A stretch of 64,000 nt of DNA, taken from Microbacterium sp. RU33B (GTDB lineage: Bacteria > Actinomycetota > Actinomycetes > Actinomycetales > Microbacteriaceae). The DNA lies in NCBI RefSeq assembly GCF_900155915.1, contig NZ_FTPO01000004.1, forward strand, positions 1 through 64,000. The letters are read 5' to 3'. Made by a program: the position numbers and the translations under genes. Positions within the stretch are counted from its first letter, which is position 1. Each line of letters begins with the position of its first letter. Below, one piece after another: positions 15,985 to 23,696 of the stretch. Below the pieces are notes generated by a model that did not search any database, was not told the DNA's origin, and saw only the letters and a list, made by a program, of their open reading frames with translations.

Positions 15985-16563
15985 ATGATCGCCACTGTGA
16001 TCGCCGCTCTCATCGGCAACTACATGACCACCCTTTTCGTCGTCGGCCTCATCGTCGCCGCGGTGAAGATCCTCTCCCACCGAGGTCGGCGCACTGCCGA
16101 GTTCGTCAGCGGTACCCTTCTGAACTCCTTCGTCATCTGGGCGGTCGGCGTTGCGCAGACGGTCAACTTCGTCATGCACTCCTTCTTCGGCGACTACGCC
16201 GCGAAGACCATCGGGTGGGCTCAGAGCCCCTTCCAGCTCGAACTGGCCATCAGCAGCCTCGGCGTGGGTGTCATGGCGTTCATCCTGGGTCGACGGGCCG
16301 CCCCCCTCATCGGCAAGGTCGCCATCATCGTCGCCGTCGCGATCTTCGGCTACGGCGCCGCCGCCGGTCACATCTACCAGATGGTCGTGAACCATGACTA
16401 CGCAGCCAACAACACCGGCCTCCTGCTCTTCTCCGACATCGCCATCAACACCGTCGGGCTGGCTCTCATGATCTGGCACATCGTCGCGATCCGTCGTCAG
16501 GACGACACGACCGACGCCAGCGCATTCGCCCCCCAGAGCGCCCGTGCCGCCGTCCGTATGTGA
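15985..16563 (+). CDS. DUF6790-like four-helix membrane protein, copy 2
   Basis: A 192-residue membrane protein with about four to five helices, beginning MIATVIAALIGNYMTTLFVVGLI. It shares with the copy at 12480-13019 the IGWAQSPFQLELAISSLGVGVMAF region and the loop GHIYQMVVNHDYAANNT, which is the most conserved part and may hold functional His/Asp/Asn residues. The N-terminal portions differ. ATG 15985 follows TGGAG by seven bases. It is divergent from the LuxR-type regulator and is followed 71 bases later by the inactive-looking hydrolase. Function unknown. Confidence 0.8.
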   Translation: MIATVIAALIGNYMTTLFVVGLIVAAVKILSHRGRRTAEFVSGTLLNSFVIWAVGVAQTVNFVMHSFFGDYAAKTIGWAQSPFQLELAISSLGVGVMAFILGRRAAPLIGKVAIIVAVAIFGYGAAAGHIYQMVVNHDYAANNTGLLLFSDIAINTVGLALMIWHIVAIRRQDDTTDASAFAPQSARAAVRM

Positions 16564-16634
16564 GGCGGCCTTCCCGGGCGGCCCGCGGCCGCACAGCACC
16601 GATCACCGACACCCGAGCACGAGGACTCCAGACG

Positions 16635-17747
16635 ATGCCCACCCCTACACCTTCGGACATCCGGTTCTCCGCCGACGACGAGTTCGACTGGGAGATCAAG
16701 CGGGTGATCGGGCTCTCGTTCGGCGGCGGAGCGGACCTGGGGGCTGTGCTCGCGGCGACCGCGGGGGTCGGCGAAGGCGACCACGCTGAGTGGTTCCGCG
16801 CCTGGCACAGCCTCGCCCAGCGAACGGCAGACACCGCCCACCTCGAGGAGTCCGCGGGACGCAGGGTGAGCGCCGCGGGCGGGTACCTCCGCGCGTCGGT
16901 CGCCTACGACGTCGCCGTCCAGGCGGCCTCCGCCCTCGAGAACCCCGCCGAGACATCGCTCACGTTCCGCGAGCAGCGCGATGCGTGGGACTCGTTCGTC
17001 GCGTGCACGCCCGCCGATGTCGAGCGGGTGGACATCCCCTGCGGCTCCGGGTCGCTTCCGGGCTGGCTGTTCCGCGTGGCATCCCCCGCCCGGCGCCGGA
17101 CGCTGGTCGTCGTCAACGGTTCACGTGGGTCTCTCGCCGCCCTGTGGGGCTCGGTCGGCGCCGCTGCGCACGCGCAGGGGTACGACGTGCTCCTGTTCGA
17201 CGGGCCCGGTCAGCAGTCGCAGCTGTTCGAACGCGGCATTCCGTGCCGTCCGGACTGGGAGCACGTGCTGACACCGGTGTTCGACTACCTCGCTGCGCGC
17301 GACGACGTCGCCTCGGAGCGGATCTGCGTCTATGGCGTCGGGCAGGGCGGGTACTGGGTGGCGCGGGCACTGGCATTCGAACACCGCTTCGCCGCCGGAG
17401 TCGTCGACCCGGGAGTGGTCGAGGCCGCAACCCGAGCGGATGAGCTGGAAACCGTCGCCGGTGCGATCGTCACTCCGTTGCTCATCATGAGCGCCGAGGA
17501 CGAACAGATCTGGCCGGGTCAGTCCGATCGACTCGCAGCGATGACCCCGGGGATCTCGACCCTCTTCCGCTTCACGGCCGCAGAAGGCGCGAGCGGCCAC
17601 GGTCAGCCGCTCGCCCGCGCCCTGACAGCCGAGCGGATGTTCGCCTGGCTCGATGAGCGGCTCTCGCGGTCGACCGCGCGCGAGCGAACGAAGTCTGACC
17701 GGGCGTTGTGGCGGAGACGGAGGGATTTGAACCCTCGGTCCCCGTGA
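16635..17747 (+). CDS. FrsA/pseudooxynicotine-hydrolase-like alpha/beta hydrolase with the nucleophile serine replaced by glycine
   Basis: A 370-residue protein: an N-terminal helical cap (about 1-120) and an alpha/beta hydrolase core with the oxyanion strand TLVVVNGSRGS, the nucleophile elbow and DEQIWPGQ and GHGQPL as acid and histidine regions. The elbow reads G234-V-G236-Q-G238-G-Y-W. Codon 17340-17342 is GGG where relatives have serine (GxSQGGYW), so hydrolysis by the usual mechanism is not expected. I start at ATG 16635 after GAGGA; GTG 16560 would overlap the membrane-protein stop (GTGA) but adds a low-quality arginine-rich extension. The last ~13 codons run into the tRNA-Ser gene on the other strand, giving a tail (RRRDLNPRSP) that is the translation of the tRNA, so the native stop may have been lost. 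Confidence 0.75.
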   Translation: MPTPTPSDIRFSADDEFDWEIKRVIGLSFGGGADLGAVLAATAGVGEGDHAEWFRAWHSLAQRTADTAHLEESAGRRVSAAGGYLRASVAYDVAVQAASALENPAETSLTFREQRDAWDSFVACTPADVERVDIPCGSGSLPGWLFRVASPARRRTLVVVNGSRGSLAALWGSVGAAAHAQGYDVLLFDGPGQQSQLFERGIPCRPDWEHVLTPVFDYLAARDDVASERICVYGVGQGGYWVARALAFEHRFAAGVVDPGVVEAATRADELETVAGAIVTPLLIMSAEDEQIWPGQSDRLAAMTPGISTLFRFTAAEGASGHGQPLARALTAERMFAWLDERLSRSTARERTKSDRALWRRRRDLNPRSP

Positions 17748-17800
17748 GGGGACTCCACCTTAGCAGGGTGGTGCACTAGGCCGAACTATGCGACGTCTCC
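17709..17800 (-). tRNA. tRNA-Ser (anticodon GCU)
   Basis: Read on the minus strand, GGAGACG (from 17800) pairs with CGTCTCC to form a seven-base acceptor stem; the anticodon loop CTGCTAA carries GCT (complement of 17762-17764). A long variable arm typical of tRNA-Ser (GGAGTCCCC/GGGGACC region) and a T-loop GGTTCAAATCC are visible. The discriminator is G and CCA is encoded (17709-17711). It reads AGC and AGU codons. The 3' half overlaps the end of the convergent hydrolase reading frame. Confidence 0.96.
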
Positions 17801-17873
17801 AGGCATCCGGCTCGCAAGAGCATGGATGCGCCTGGCAATCATACCTGGTGAACTCCGCGGAGCCGAACCGCCC

Positions 17874-18677
17874 TCAGACCTCGCGCCAATCCACGGAGCG
17901 CAGATGCGACCCCGCCTGCGGGCCCATGAGGAGCATGCCGCCGTCGACCGCCCAGCTCGCACCGGTCACGTACGACGCGGCCGGCGAGGCGAGGAACGCG
18001 ACGACCGCGGCGATCTCTTCGGGGGTGCCGGGGCGGGCGAGCGGGATGCCCGGACGACGCTCGTGCTGGGCGTCCTCCGAGGTCATGTCGTTCAGCGGAG
18101 TGGCGATCTCGCCCGGTGCGACCGCATTCACCGTGATGCCGAGCGGGCCGAGCTCGATCGCCATCGTCTCGACGAGGCCACCGAGTCCGTGCTTGGCGGC
18201 GACGTAGGCGGCGGATCCGACCCGGGGCTGGTGCTCGTGCACGCTGCTGACCGCGATGATGCGTCCGCCGGTGCCGGCCGAGAGCATGCGCCGGGCTGCC
18301 GCCTGCATGCCGACGAACGCGCCGTCGAGGTTGAGAGCGAGCACGTCGCGCCACTCCTCGACGGAGATCTCGGTCACCGGGGTGCCACCGCCGCCCCCGG
18401 CATTGCTCACGAAGACGTCGACGCCGCCGAGCTCGTCGAAGAGCCCTTCGAGGGTGCGACGCGCGTCGTCGAGTCGGGTCACGTCGAGCTGCGCCACGAC
18501 GGCGCGGGATCCGCGGGCCCGCACGGCTTCGGCCGTCGCCTCGGCGCCCTCGCGGTCGCTGTGCCAGGTGACCCCGACGTCGAGCCCCTGCTCGGCGAGC
18601 GCGATGGCCGTCGCCGCGCCGATGCCGGAATCGGATGCCGTGACGACCGCGTGGCGGGGAGTGAAGGGCTTCTGCAT
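17874..18677 (-). CDS. SDR-family oxidoreductase
   Basis: A 267-residue classical SDR. It shows the cofactor region TASDSGIGAATAIAL (TGxxxGIG with the first G as S), SNAGGGGG in place of NNAG, the catalytic Ser in VSSVHEHQ, Tyr-x3-Lys in AAYVAAKHG and a VDGGM end. It resembles 3-oxoacyl-ACP reductase/glucose-dehydrogenase-like members, and the substrate cannot be predicted. ATG 18677 is preceded by TAGCGT ending seven bases upstream, so the mRNA is probably leaderless. It is a single gene between tRNA-Ser(GCU) and the LCP gene, which is 71 bases upstream on the same strand. Confidence 0.85.
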   Translation of the reverse strand: MQKPFTPRHAVVTASDSGIGAATAIALAEQGLDVGVTWHSDREGAEATAEAVRARGSRAVVAQLDVTRLDDARRTLEGLFDELGGVDVFVSNAGGGGGTPVTEISVEEWRDVLALNLDGAFVGMQAAARRMLSAGTGGRIIAVSSVHEHQPRVGSAAYVAAKHGLGGLVETMAIELGPLGITVNAVAPGEIATPLNDMTSEDAQHERRPGIPLARPGTPEEIAAVVAFLASPAASYVTGASWAVDGGMLLMGPQAGSHLRSVDWREV

Positions 18678-18684
18678 GCCTCCG

Positions 18685-18690
18685 ACGCTA
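18685..18690 (-). promoter_or_regulatory. -10 box, probable leaderless promoter of the SDR gene
   Basis: TAGCGT on the minus strand ends 7 bases before ATG 18677, placing the transcription start at or next to the start codon. Confidence 0.55.
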
Positions 18691-18748
18691 GGCGTCGGCG
18701 CGTCCCCCGTCTGCGGGGTTTACATCGTGCGGCTCGACGCGTAAGGCG

Positions 18749-20023
18749 CTACCTCTGCGCGACGTTGCCGTTCGAGCAGGTCTCCTGCGCGGCGGTCTGT
18801 CCGGTGATGGCCGAGTCGAGTTCGACGCCGGTCTCGACAGGGGCATCCGTGGCGCCGGGAGTCGCGCCGGCCGTCGCGGCCGGATCGGGCGCAGGGGTGC
18901 CCGGATCGACGACGACCACACCGTCTCCTTGGCTGGCATCGCCCGTGAGGATGAGCGGCTGATTGGCCTCGAGGGCATCCCACAGCGACTGGGCGGCGAC
19001 CTTGTTCGGCACGACCTTGTTGGGGTCGTCCGGGTCGCCGTTCACGGGGTACTGCACGAAGACGATCTCCTCGAATGGCACGTTCTTCACGGCGAGCGCG
19101 ATCTGCACGAGCGTCATCGGATTGGTGAGGCTCTGCGAGGGCGTGACGTTGTCGACCGCGGTGACGGCCAGCTTGTACAGCGTCGCCGGGTTGGAGAGCA
19201 CCTCTTCGCTCACGAGCTTGCGGGCGAGCCTCGACATGTACTGCTGCTGGTTCGAGATGCGGCCGAGGTCGCCGCCGTTGCCGACGCCGTGGCGGGTGCG
19301 GAGGAACTGGAGGGCCTCGACACCGGCGATGTTGCGGTTGCCGGCGGGCCAGTCGATGCCCGTGTACTTGTCGCGGATGCCGTTGGCGAGGCACACCTCT
19401 ACGCCGCCGATCGCGTTCGTGACCTCGATCACACCGCCCCACGTGACCTTCGCGGCGTACTGGATGGGCTGCCCGGTGAGCTGGGAGACCGCCTTCACGA
19501 CGCACGCGAGGCCGCCGACGCTGAACGCGGAGTTGAGGGGCTGCTTCGACATGGCGCTCGTCTGCGACCCGTCCTCCGCCGTGCACGACGGGATGGGCAG
19601 CATGAGGTCGCGCGGGAAGGAGATGACCGTGACGCGACGCGGAGCGTCGGAGATGTGCACGAGCATGTTGACGTCGTTGAGCTCGCCCTCGGCGTCGGCA
19701 CCGGTGCAGCGGTCGCCGAAGATGCTCGCGTACGCCTCTTCGCAGGCATCCGTTCCCGCGAGGAACAGGTTGACGCCGCCCTCGATGGCTCCGATGTCGG
19801 GCGGCAGGTTCTCGTTGCCCTCGAGCTCCACGGCGTCGTCGGTGAAGCTCGCCGTGAGGTCGTATGCCGCGTACGCGGCCACGCTGATACCGGAGACGAG
19901 CGCGACGATCGCGGCGATGCCGACGACCTTCAGCAGCATGCTGAAGGGGTTCGGCGACTTGAGCTCGCCGTGGCGCGCAACGGTGTGACGGCCGCGCGGG
20001 GCGGGCTTGGTCGTCGGGCTCAC
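18749..20023 (-). CDS. LytR-CpsA-Psr family cell-wall glycopolymer transferase
   Basis: A 424-residue membrane-anchored LCP protein. One N-terminal transmembrane helix (about 30-55, MLLKVVGIAAIVALVSGISVAAYAAY) precedes the extracytoplasmic LCP domain. Landmarks are DVNMLVHISDAPRRVTVISFPRDLMLPIP, the arginine-rich catalytic region (DYPAGNRN-like IDWPAGNRNIAGVEALQFLRTRHG) and LGRISNQQQYMSRL. LCP enzymes transfer glycopolymers from a lipid carrier to peptidoglycan. The C-terminus ends in a Pro/Ala/Thr-rich low-complexity stretch. I use GTG 20023 (VSPTTK) with GAGAGGA upstream; the longer frame overlaps tRNA-Ser(UGA). Confidence 0.92.
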   Translation of the reverse strand: MSPTTKPAPRGRHTVARHGELKSPNPFSMLLKVVGIAAIVALVSGISVAAYAAYDLTASFTDDAVELEGNENLPPDIGAIEGGVNLFLAGTDACEEAYASIFGDRCTGADAEGELNDVNMLVHISDAPRRVTVISFPRDLMLPIPSCTAEDGSQTSAMSKQPLNSAFSVGGLACVVKAVSQLTGQPIQYAAKVTWGGVIEVTNAIGGVEVCLANGIRDKYTGIDWPAGNRNIAGVEALQFLRTRHGVGNGGDLGRISNQQQYMSRLARKLVSEEVLSNPATLYKLAVTAVDNVTPSQSLTNPMTLVQIALAVKNVPFEEIVFVQYPVNGDPDDPNKVVPNKVAAQSLWDALEANQPLILTGDASQGDGVVVVDPGTPAPDPAATAGATPGATDAPVETGVELDSAITGQTAAQETCSNGNVAQR

Positions 20024-20084
20024 TCGGGTCCTCTCGGGGGATCTGCCTGGTCGGGCTCTCGCCGCGCACACCCGGGACCGTTTG

Positions 20085-20169
20085 CGGAGGGTGTGGGATT
20101 CGAACCCACGGGACATCTCTGCCCACTGGTTTTCAAGACCAGGTCCATCGGCCGCTCGGACAACCCTCC
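20085..20169 (-). tRNA. tRNA-Ser (anticodon UGA)
   Basis: On the minus strand GGAGGGT pairs with ACCCTCC at the other end; the anticodon loop CTTGAAA carries TGA (complement of 20133-20135). The variable arm is long, as in tRNA-Ser, and the T-loop reads GGTTCGAATCC. The discriminator is G; CCA is not encoded. It reads UCN codons (mainly UCA) and lies about 1 kb from serS. Confidence 0.96.
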
Positions 20170-20278
20170 CGACTCCGGCCGCTCTCGCGACAACAGTCGA
20201 ACAGGCGTCGAGTCTAGTCGACGGCACTGCCTCTCATCGTCGCACGCACGCCTGTGGAGGCGCTGAGCGAGGGCCGTG

Positions 20279-21196
20279 CTAGAGCCCGCGGAGCACCGCG
20301 GCGACGCCGCCGTCGCTGACTGAGGATGTGAGCTCGCCCGCGGCATCCCGCACCTCCTGCGGACCCTGCGCCATCGCGACCGCGCGACCGCCGTTGCGCA
20401 GCGCCCACTGGAACATGCCCACGTCGTTGCGCCCGTCGCCGATCACGAGCACGTGCGCCGGGTCGATGTCCAGCCATCCCCGCACCCGGTCGAGCGCGGT
20501 CGACTTGTCGACGCCCTCCGGCGCGATGTCGAGCCAGGCGCTCCACCCGATCGCGTACGACACCTGCGTGAGGCCCATCCCGGCCACGATGTGCCCGAAC
20601 TCCTCCTGCGATTCGTCGGGAGACACGGCCACGACGCGGCACACCGGCTGCGCGGACAGCTCGGCGAACGGCACGCGCCGCGCGTTCGCGAGGTTCCAGT
20701 CGTGCATCTCCTCCGTGTACAGGCGGCGCCCGTCGGCGAGCTCCACCATGTACCGGGCCTGCGGGAGGTTCTCGCGCAGCACCGTGAGCACGTCGGTCGG
20801 GTCGAACGTCTCGACGTGGAAGCGCTCGTACTGCAGCTCCTCGGCGAGGTCTCCCCCGCGCCGCTTGAGGATGACGGCGCCGTTGGAGCACACGACGTAC
20901 TCCGGGGCGATCTCGAGCACGCGCATGATGCCGCGCGTGCCCTCCCACGACCGTCCGGTCGCGAGCATGACCTCGTGGCCCGCGCGGTGCGCGTGCTCGA
21001 TGGCCTCGATCACACCGGGGCTCATCGACTCGTCTTCGAGGATGATCGTGCCGTCGATGTCGAGTGCGATGAGCAGTCGCTCGGTCGCGACATCCGGGTT
21101 CTCGGTGTCGTCGGCGATGTGCTCGACGAGCTTCGCGGCCTTCGTGGGCTTCACGACCTTGATCGAGCCCGTCGGAGGAAGGTGCGAGCTGCTCAC
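20279..21196 (-). CDS. Cof-type HAD phosphatase (HAD-IIB)
   Basis: A 305-residue HAD hydrolase. Motif I is [10 protein letters not shown] with nucleophile Asp46 and Asp48, motif II lies in LATGRSWEG, and motif IV is [16 protein letters not shown] large C2 cap between motifs II and III marks the Cof/IIB class, which removes phosphate from sugar phosphates or cofactors. The first 38 residues form a charged N-terminal extension. GTG 21196 overlaps the serS stop codon (GTGA), indicating translational coupling; the much longer frame upstream is an antisense-free shadow of serS. The association with serS looks structural rather than functional. Confidence 0.9.
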   Translation of the reverse strand: MSSSHLPPTGSIKVVKPTKAAKLVEHIADDTENPDVATERLLIALDIDGTIILEDESMSPGVIEAIEHAHRAGHEVMLATGRSWEGTRGIMRVLEIAPEYVVCSNGAVILKRRGGDLAEELQYERFHVETFDPTDVLTVLRENLPQARYMVELADGRRLYTEEMHDWNLANARRVPFAELSAQPVCRVVAVSPDESQEEFGHIVAGMGLTQVSYAIGWSAWLDIAPEGVDKSTALDRVRGWLDIDPAHVLVIGDGRNDVGMFQWALRNGGRAVAMAQGPQEVRDAAGELTSSVSDGGVAAVLRGL

Positions 21197-22473
21197 TCGA
21201 TCGGCTCCATGACCTCGAGCCCGCCGAGGTACGGTCGCAGCACCTCGGGGACGACGACGGAGCCGTCGGCGCGCTGGTGCGTCTCGAGGATCGCCACGAT
21301 CCAGCGCGTGGTCGCGAGGGTGCCGTTGAGGGTCGCGACCGTCTGGGTCTTTCCGACGCCGCCGCCCTCGACCTCGGGCCGGTGGCGGATGTCGAGCCGC
21401 CGCGCCTGGTAGGTCGTGCAGTTCGAGGTGGAGGTGAGCTCGCGGAAGGCGTCCTGCGTGGGGACCCAGGCCTCGATGTCGTACTTGCGCGCGGCGCTGG
21501 AGCCGAGGTCGCCCGCCGCGACGTCGATCACGCGGTAGCTCAGACCGAGATCGTGCAGCATGGCCTCCTGCAGCGCGACCAGGCGCAGGTGCTCGGCCTC
21601 GGCGTCTTCGGGGGTCGTGTAGACGAACATCTCGAGCTTGTTGAACTGGTGCACGCGGATGATGCCGCGGGTGTCCTTGCCGTACGACCCGGCCTCGCGG
21701 CGGTAGCACGTCGACCATCCGGCGTAGCGCTTCGCGCCCTTCGCGAGATCGAGGATCTCGCCCATGTGGTAGCCGGCGAGCGGCACTTCGCTCGTCCCCA
21801 CGAGGTAGAGGTCGTCCTCCTCGAGCCGGTAGACCTCGTCGGCGTGCTGGCCGAGGAATCCCGTGCCGCGCATGACCTCGGCTCGCACGAGCGTCGGCGG
21901 GATCATGGGGATGAACCCGGCGTCGAGTGCGCGTTGGAGGGCGAGCGACATCAGCGCGAACTCGAGGCGCGCGCCGACGCCGGTGAGGAAGTAGAAGCGG
22001 CTGCCCGACACCTTCGTGCCGCGCTCCATGTCGATGGCCCCGAGCAGCTCGCCGAGGGCGAGGTGGTCGCGGACCTCGAAGTCGAACACGGGGGGCTCTC
22101 CGTGCGTGCGGAGGGTGACGAAGTTCTCCTCGCCGCCGGCGGGCACGTCGTCGATCACGATGTTCTCGATGCGCGACAGGGCGGCATCGGATGCCTCCTC
22201 CGCGGCGGCGACGGCGTGCTGGGCGAGCTTCACCCGCTCGCTGAGCTCCTTCGCCTCGGCGACCAGGGCGGCCTTCTCGTCTTTCGGAGCCTGCGCGACC
22301 TTCTTGCCGTGCGCGTTCTGGGCCGCGCGGAGCTCTTCGAACGCCGTGATCGCCGCTCGGCGTGCACGGTCGGCCTCGACGGCGTCGTCGACCGTGTCGG
22401 GCGACTCGCCGCGCTTGATCTGCGAGCGCTTGACCAGCTCGGGATTCTCGCGGAGGAGGACGGGATCGATCAC
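21193..22473 (-). CDS. serS: Seryl-tRNA synthetase
   Basis: A 426-residue class II synthetase of normal bacterial length. The N-terminal coiled coil (about 30-105) binds the long variable arm of tRNA-Ser. Motif 2 is [22 protein letters not shown] and motif 3 is [16 protein letters not shown], and the core carries the TSEVPL serine-binding signature. The start is GTG 22473. A poor -10-like hexamer (GAGGAT, 22480-22485) ends six bases upstream. The enzyme charges both tRNA-Ser species encoded 1-5 kb downstream in this window and the HAD phosphatase gene is coupled to it. Confidence 0.98.
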   Translation of the reverse strand: MIDPVLLRENPELVKRSQIKRGESPDTVDDAVEADRARRAAITAFEELRAAQNAHGKKVAQAPKDEKAALVAEAKELSERVKLAQHAVAAAEEASDAALSRIENIVIDDVPAGGEENFVTLRTHGEPPVFDFEVRDHLALGELLGAIDMERGTKVSGSRFYFLTGVGARLEFALMSLALQRALDAGFIPMIPPTLVRAEVMRGTGFLGQHADEVYRLEEDDLYLVGTSEVPLAGYHMGEILDLAKGAKRYAGWSTCYRREAGSYGKDTRGIIRVHQFNKLEMFVYTTPEDAEAEHLRLVALQEAMLHDLGLSYRVIDVAAGDLGSSAARKYDIEAWVPTQDAFRELTSTSNCTTYQARRLDIRHRPEVEGGGVGKTQTVATLNGTLATTRWIVAILETHQRADGSVVVPEVLRPYLGGLEVMEPIE

Positions 22474-22564
22474 GCGTCAATCCTCGCACGACGGCGGGAG
22501 GGAGGCATCCGCGAGCCGCTCCCCCCGCTGCACCGCGCACTGCATCGCCGGGCCCGAAGAACTC

Positions 22565-22570
22565 TAGGGT
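22565..22570 (+). promoter_or_regulatory. -10 box, probable leaderless promoter of the lipid-kinase gene
   Basis: TAGGGT ends exactly six bases before ATG 22577. The intervening GGAGCC could also act as a weak ribosome binding site if transcription starts earlier. Confidence 0.55.
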
Positions 22571-22576
22571 GGAGCC

Positions 22577-23602
22577 ATGGCACCCGCTCCCGGACCCGAC
22601 GGCGAAACGGGCTCCGTCGACGGGTCGCGCCGGGCCGCGCTCGTGTACAACCCCACGAAGGTGGATGCCGCGTCGCTCCGCGCCGCGGTCGTCGCGCACT
22701 CCGAGGCCGCGGGGTGGGGAGAGCCCCTCTTCTACGAGACGAGGATCGAGGACCTCGGCGACGGCGTGACCCGCCAGGCCCTCGCCGACGGCGCCGCGGC
22801 CGTGCTGGTGGCGGGCGGCGACGGCACGGTGCGTGCCGTGTCGGAGGGGATGTCGGGAAGCGGCGTCCCTCTGGCGATCGTGCCGAGCGGCACCGGCAAC
22901 CTGCTCGCCCGCAACCTCAAGCTCCCGCTCGATCACCGCGACGCCATGATCTCGGCGGCCTTCGGCGGTGACCGCGTGCCGATCGACATCGGGTGGGTCA
23001 CGCTCCGCCGACCCGACGGGTCGCGCGAGGAGCATGCGTTCGTCGTGATGGGCGGGATCGGCCTGGATGCCGCGATGATCGCGAACACCAATCCGCAGCT
23101 GAAGAAGTCGGTCGGCTGGGTCGCGTACATCGACGGCGCCGCCCGCTCGCTGCCGAGCGCCAAGCCGTTCCGCGTCATGTACCAGGTGGCCGGGCACAAG
23201 CTGCACTCGGCGAAGGTGCAGAGCGTGCTGTTCGCCAACTGCGGATCGCTCCCGGCGGGCCTCGAGCTCATCCCCGAGGCATCCGTCGCCGACGGCGCGC
23301 TCGACGTGGTCGTGTTCCAGCCCAAGGGCGCGTTCGGCTGGCTCTTCGTGTGGCGGCGCGTGGCGTGGGACAACAGCGTGCTGCGCCGGTTCCGCGCCGG
23401 TCGACGCGTGCTGTCGCTGCGCACGAAGGACAACGCGGTGCGGTACTTCGTGGGCACCGGCATCGAGATCGGCGCCTCCGAGGCGCGGTTCGTCCAGCTC
23501 GACGGAGACGAGTTCGGCGAGGCGGTGCAGGTCGCGGCTCGCGTCGACCCGGGCGCCCTGGTGATCGCCGTGCCCCCGGGGCACGCCACCACGAGCCTCT
23601 GA
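22577..23602 (+). CDS. Diacylglycerol/sphingosine-kinase-like lipid kinase
   Basis: A 341-residue protein of the DAGK catalytic family. The nucleotide-binding motif is GGDGT (residues 80-84), followed by VPSGTGNLLARNL and the second domain with GIGLDAAMI. Family members phosphorylate diacylglycerol or other lipids at the membrane; some take part in phosphatidylinositol-mannoside or carotenoid-related metabolism, which cannot be told apart here. ATG 22577 fits the upstream -10 box. The gene is divergent from serS and is followed by the photolyase gene, which has its own promoter. Confidence 0.9.
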   Translation: MAPAPGPDGETGSVDGSRRAALVYNPTKVDAASLRAAVVAHSEAAGWGEPLFYETRIEDLGDGVTRQALADGAAAVLVAGGDGTVRAVSEGMSGSGVPLAIVPSGTGNLLARNLKLPLDHRDAMISAAFGGDRVPIDIGWVTLRRPDGSREEHAFVVMGGIGLDAAMIANTNPQLKKSVGWVAYIDGAARSLPSAKPFRVMYQVAGHKLHSAKVQSVLFANCGSLPAGLELIPEASVADGALDVVVFQPKGAFGWLFVWRRVAWDNSVLRRFRAGRRVLSLRTKDNAVRYFVGTGIEIGASEARFVQLDGDEFGEAVQVAARVDPGALVIAVPPGHATTSL

Positions 23603-23684
23603 GCGCCGCGGACCCGTGCCCACCGGGGGCGTAGACCCTCGCGCGGAACCCGTCAAGACGGACCTCGGCCTCCTCCCGCACGGC

Positions 23685-23690
23685 TAGCGT
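23685..23690 (+). promoter_or_regulatory. -10 box, probable leaderless promoter of the photolyase gene
   Basis: TAGCGT ends six bases before ATG 23697; no separate ribosome binding site beyond CGGAGC is present. Confidence 0.55.
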
Positions 23691-23696
23691 CGGAGC

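Noticed and set aside
16560..16634. GTG 16560 as start of the alpha/beta hydrolase (GTGA overlap with the membrane-protein stop)
   Set aside because: The added 25 residues are Arg-rich and unlike the family, and ATG 16635 has its own GAGGA; kept only as an alternative.
17700..17747. The C-terminal tail RRRDLNPRSP as a genuine protein motif
   Set aside because: It is the reverse-strand translation of the tRNA-Ser gene, a well-known annotation artefact.
20279..23656. A continuous 1125-codon minus-strand frame joining the HAD phosphatase to upstream sequence
   Set aside because: Only the last 305 codons resemble a protein; the rest shadows serS and the lipid kinase. The GTG at 21196 with GTGA overlap is the better start.
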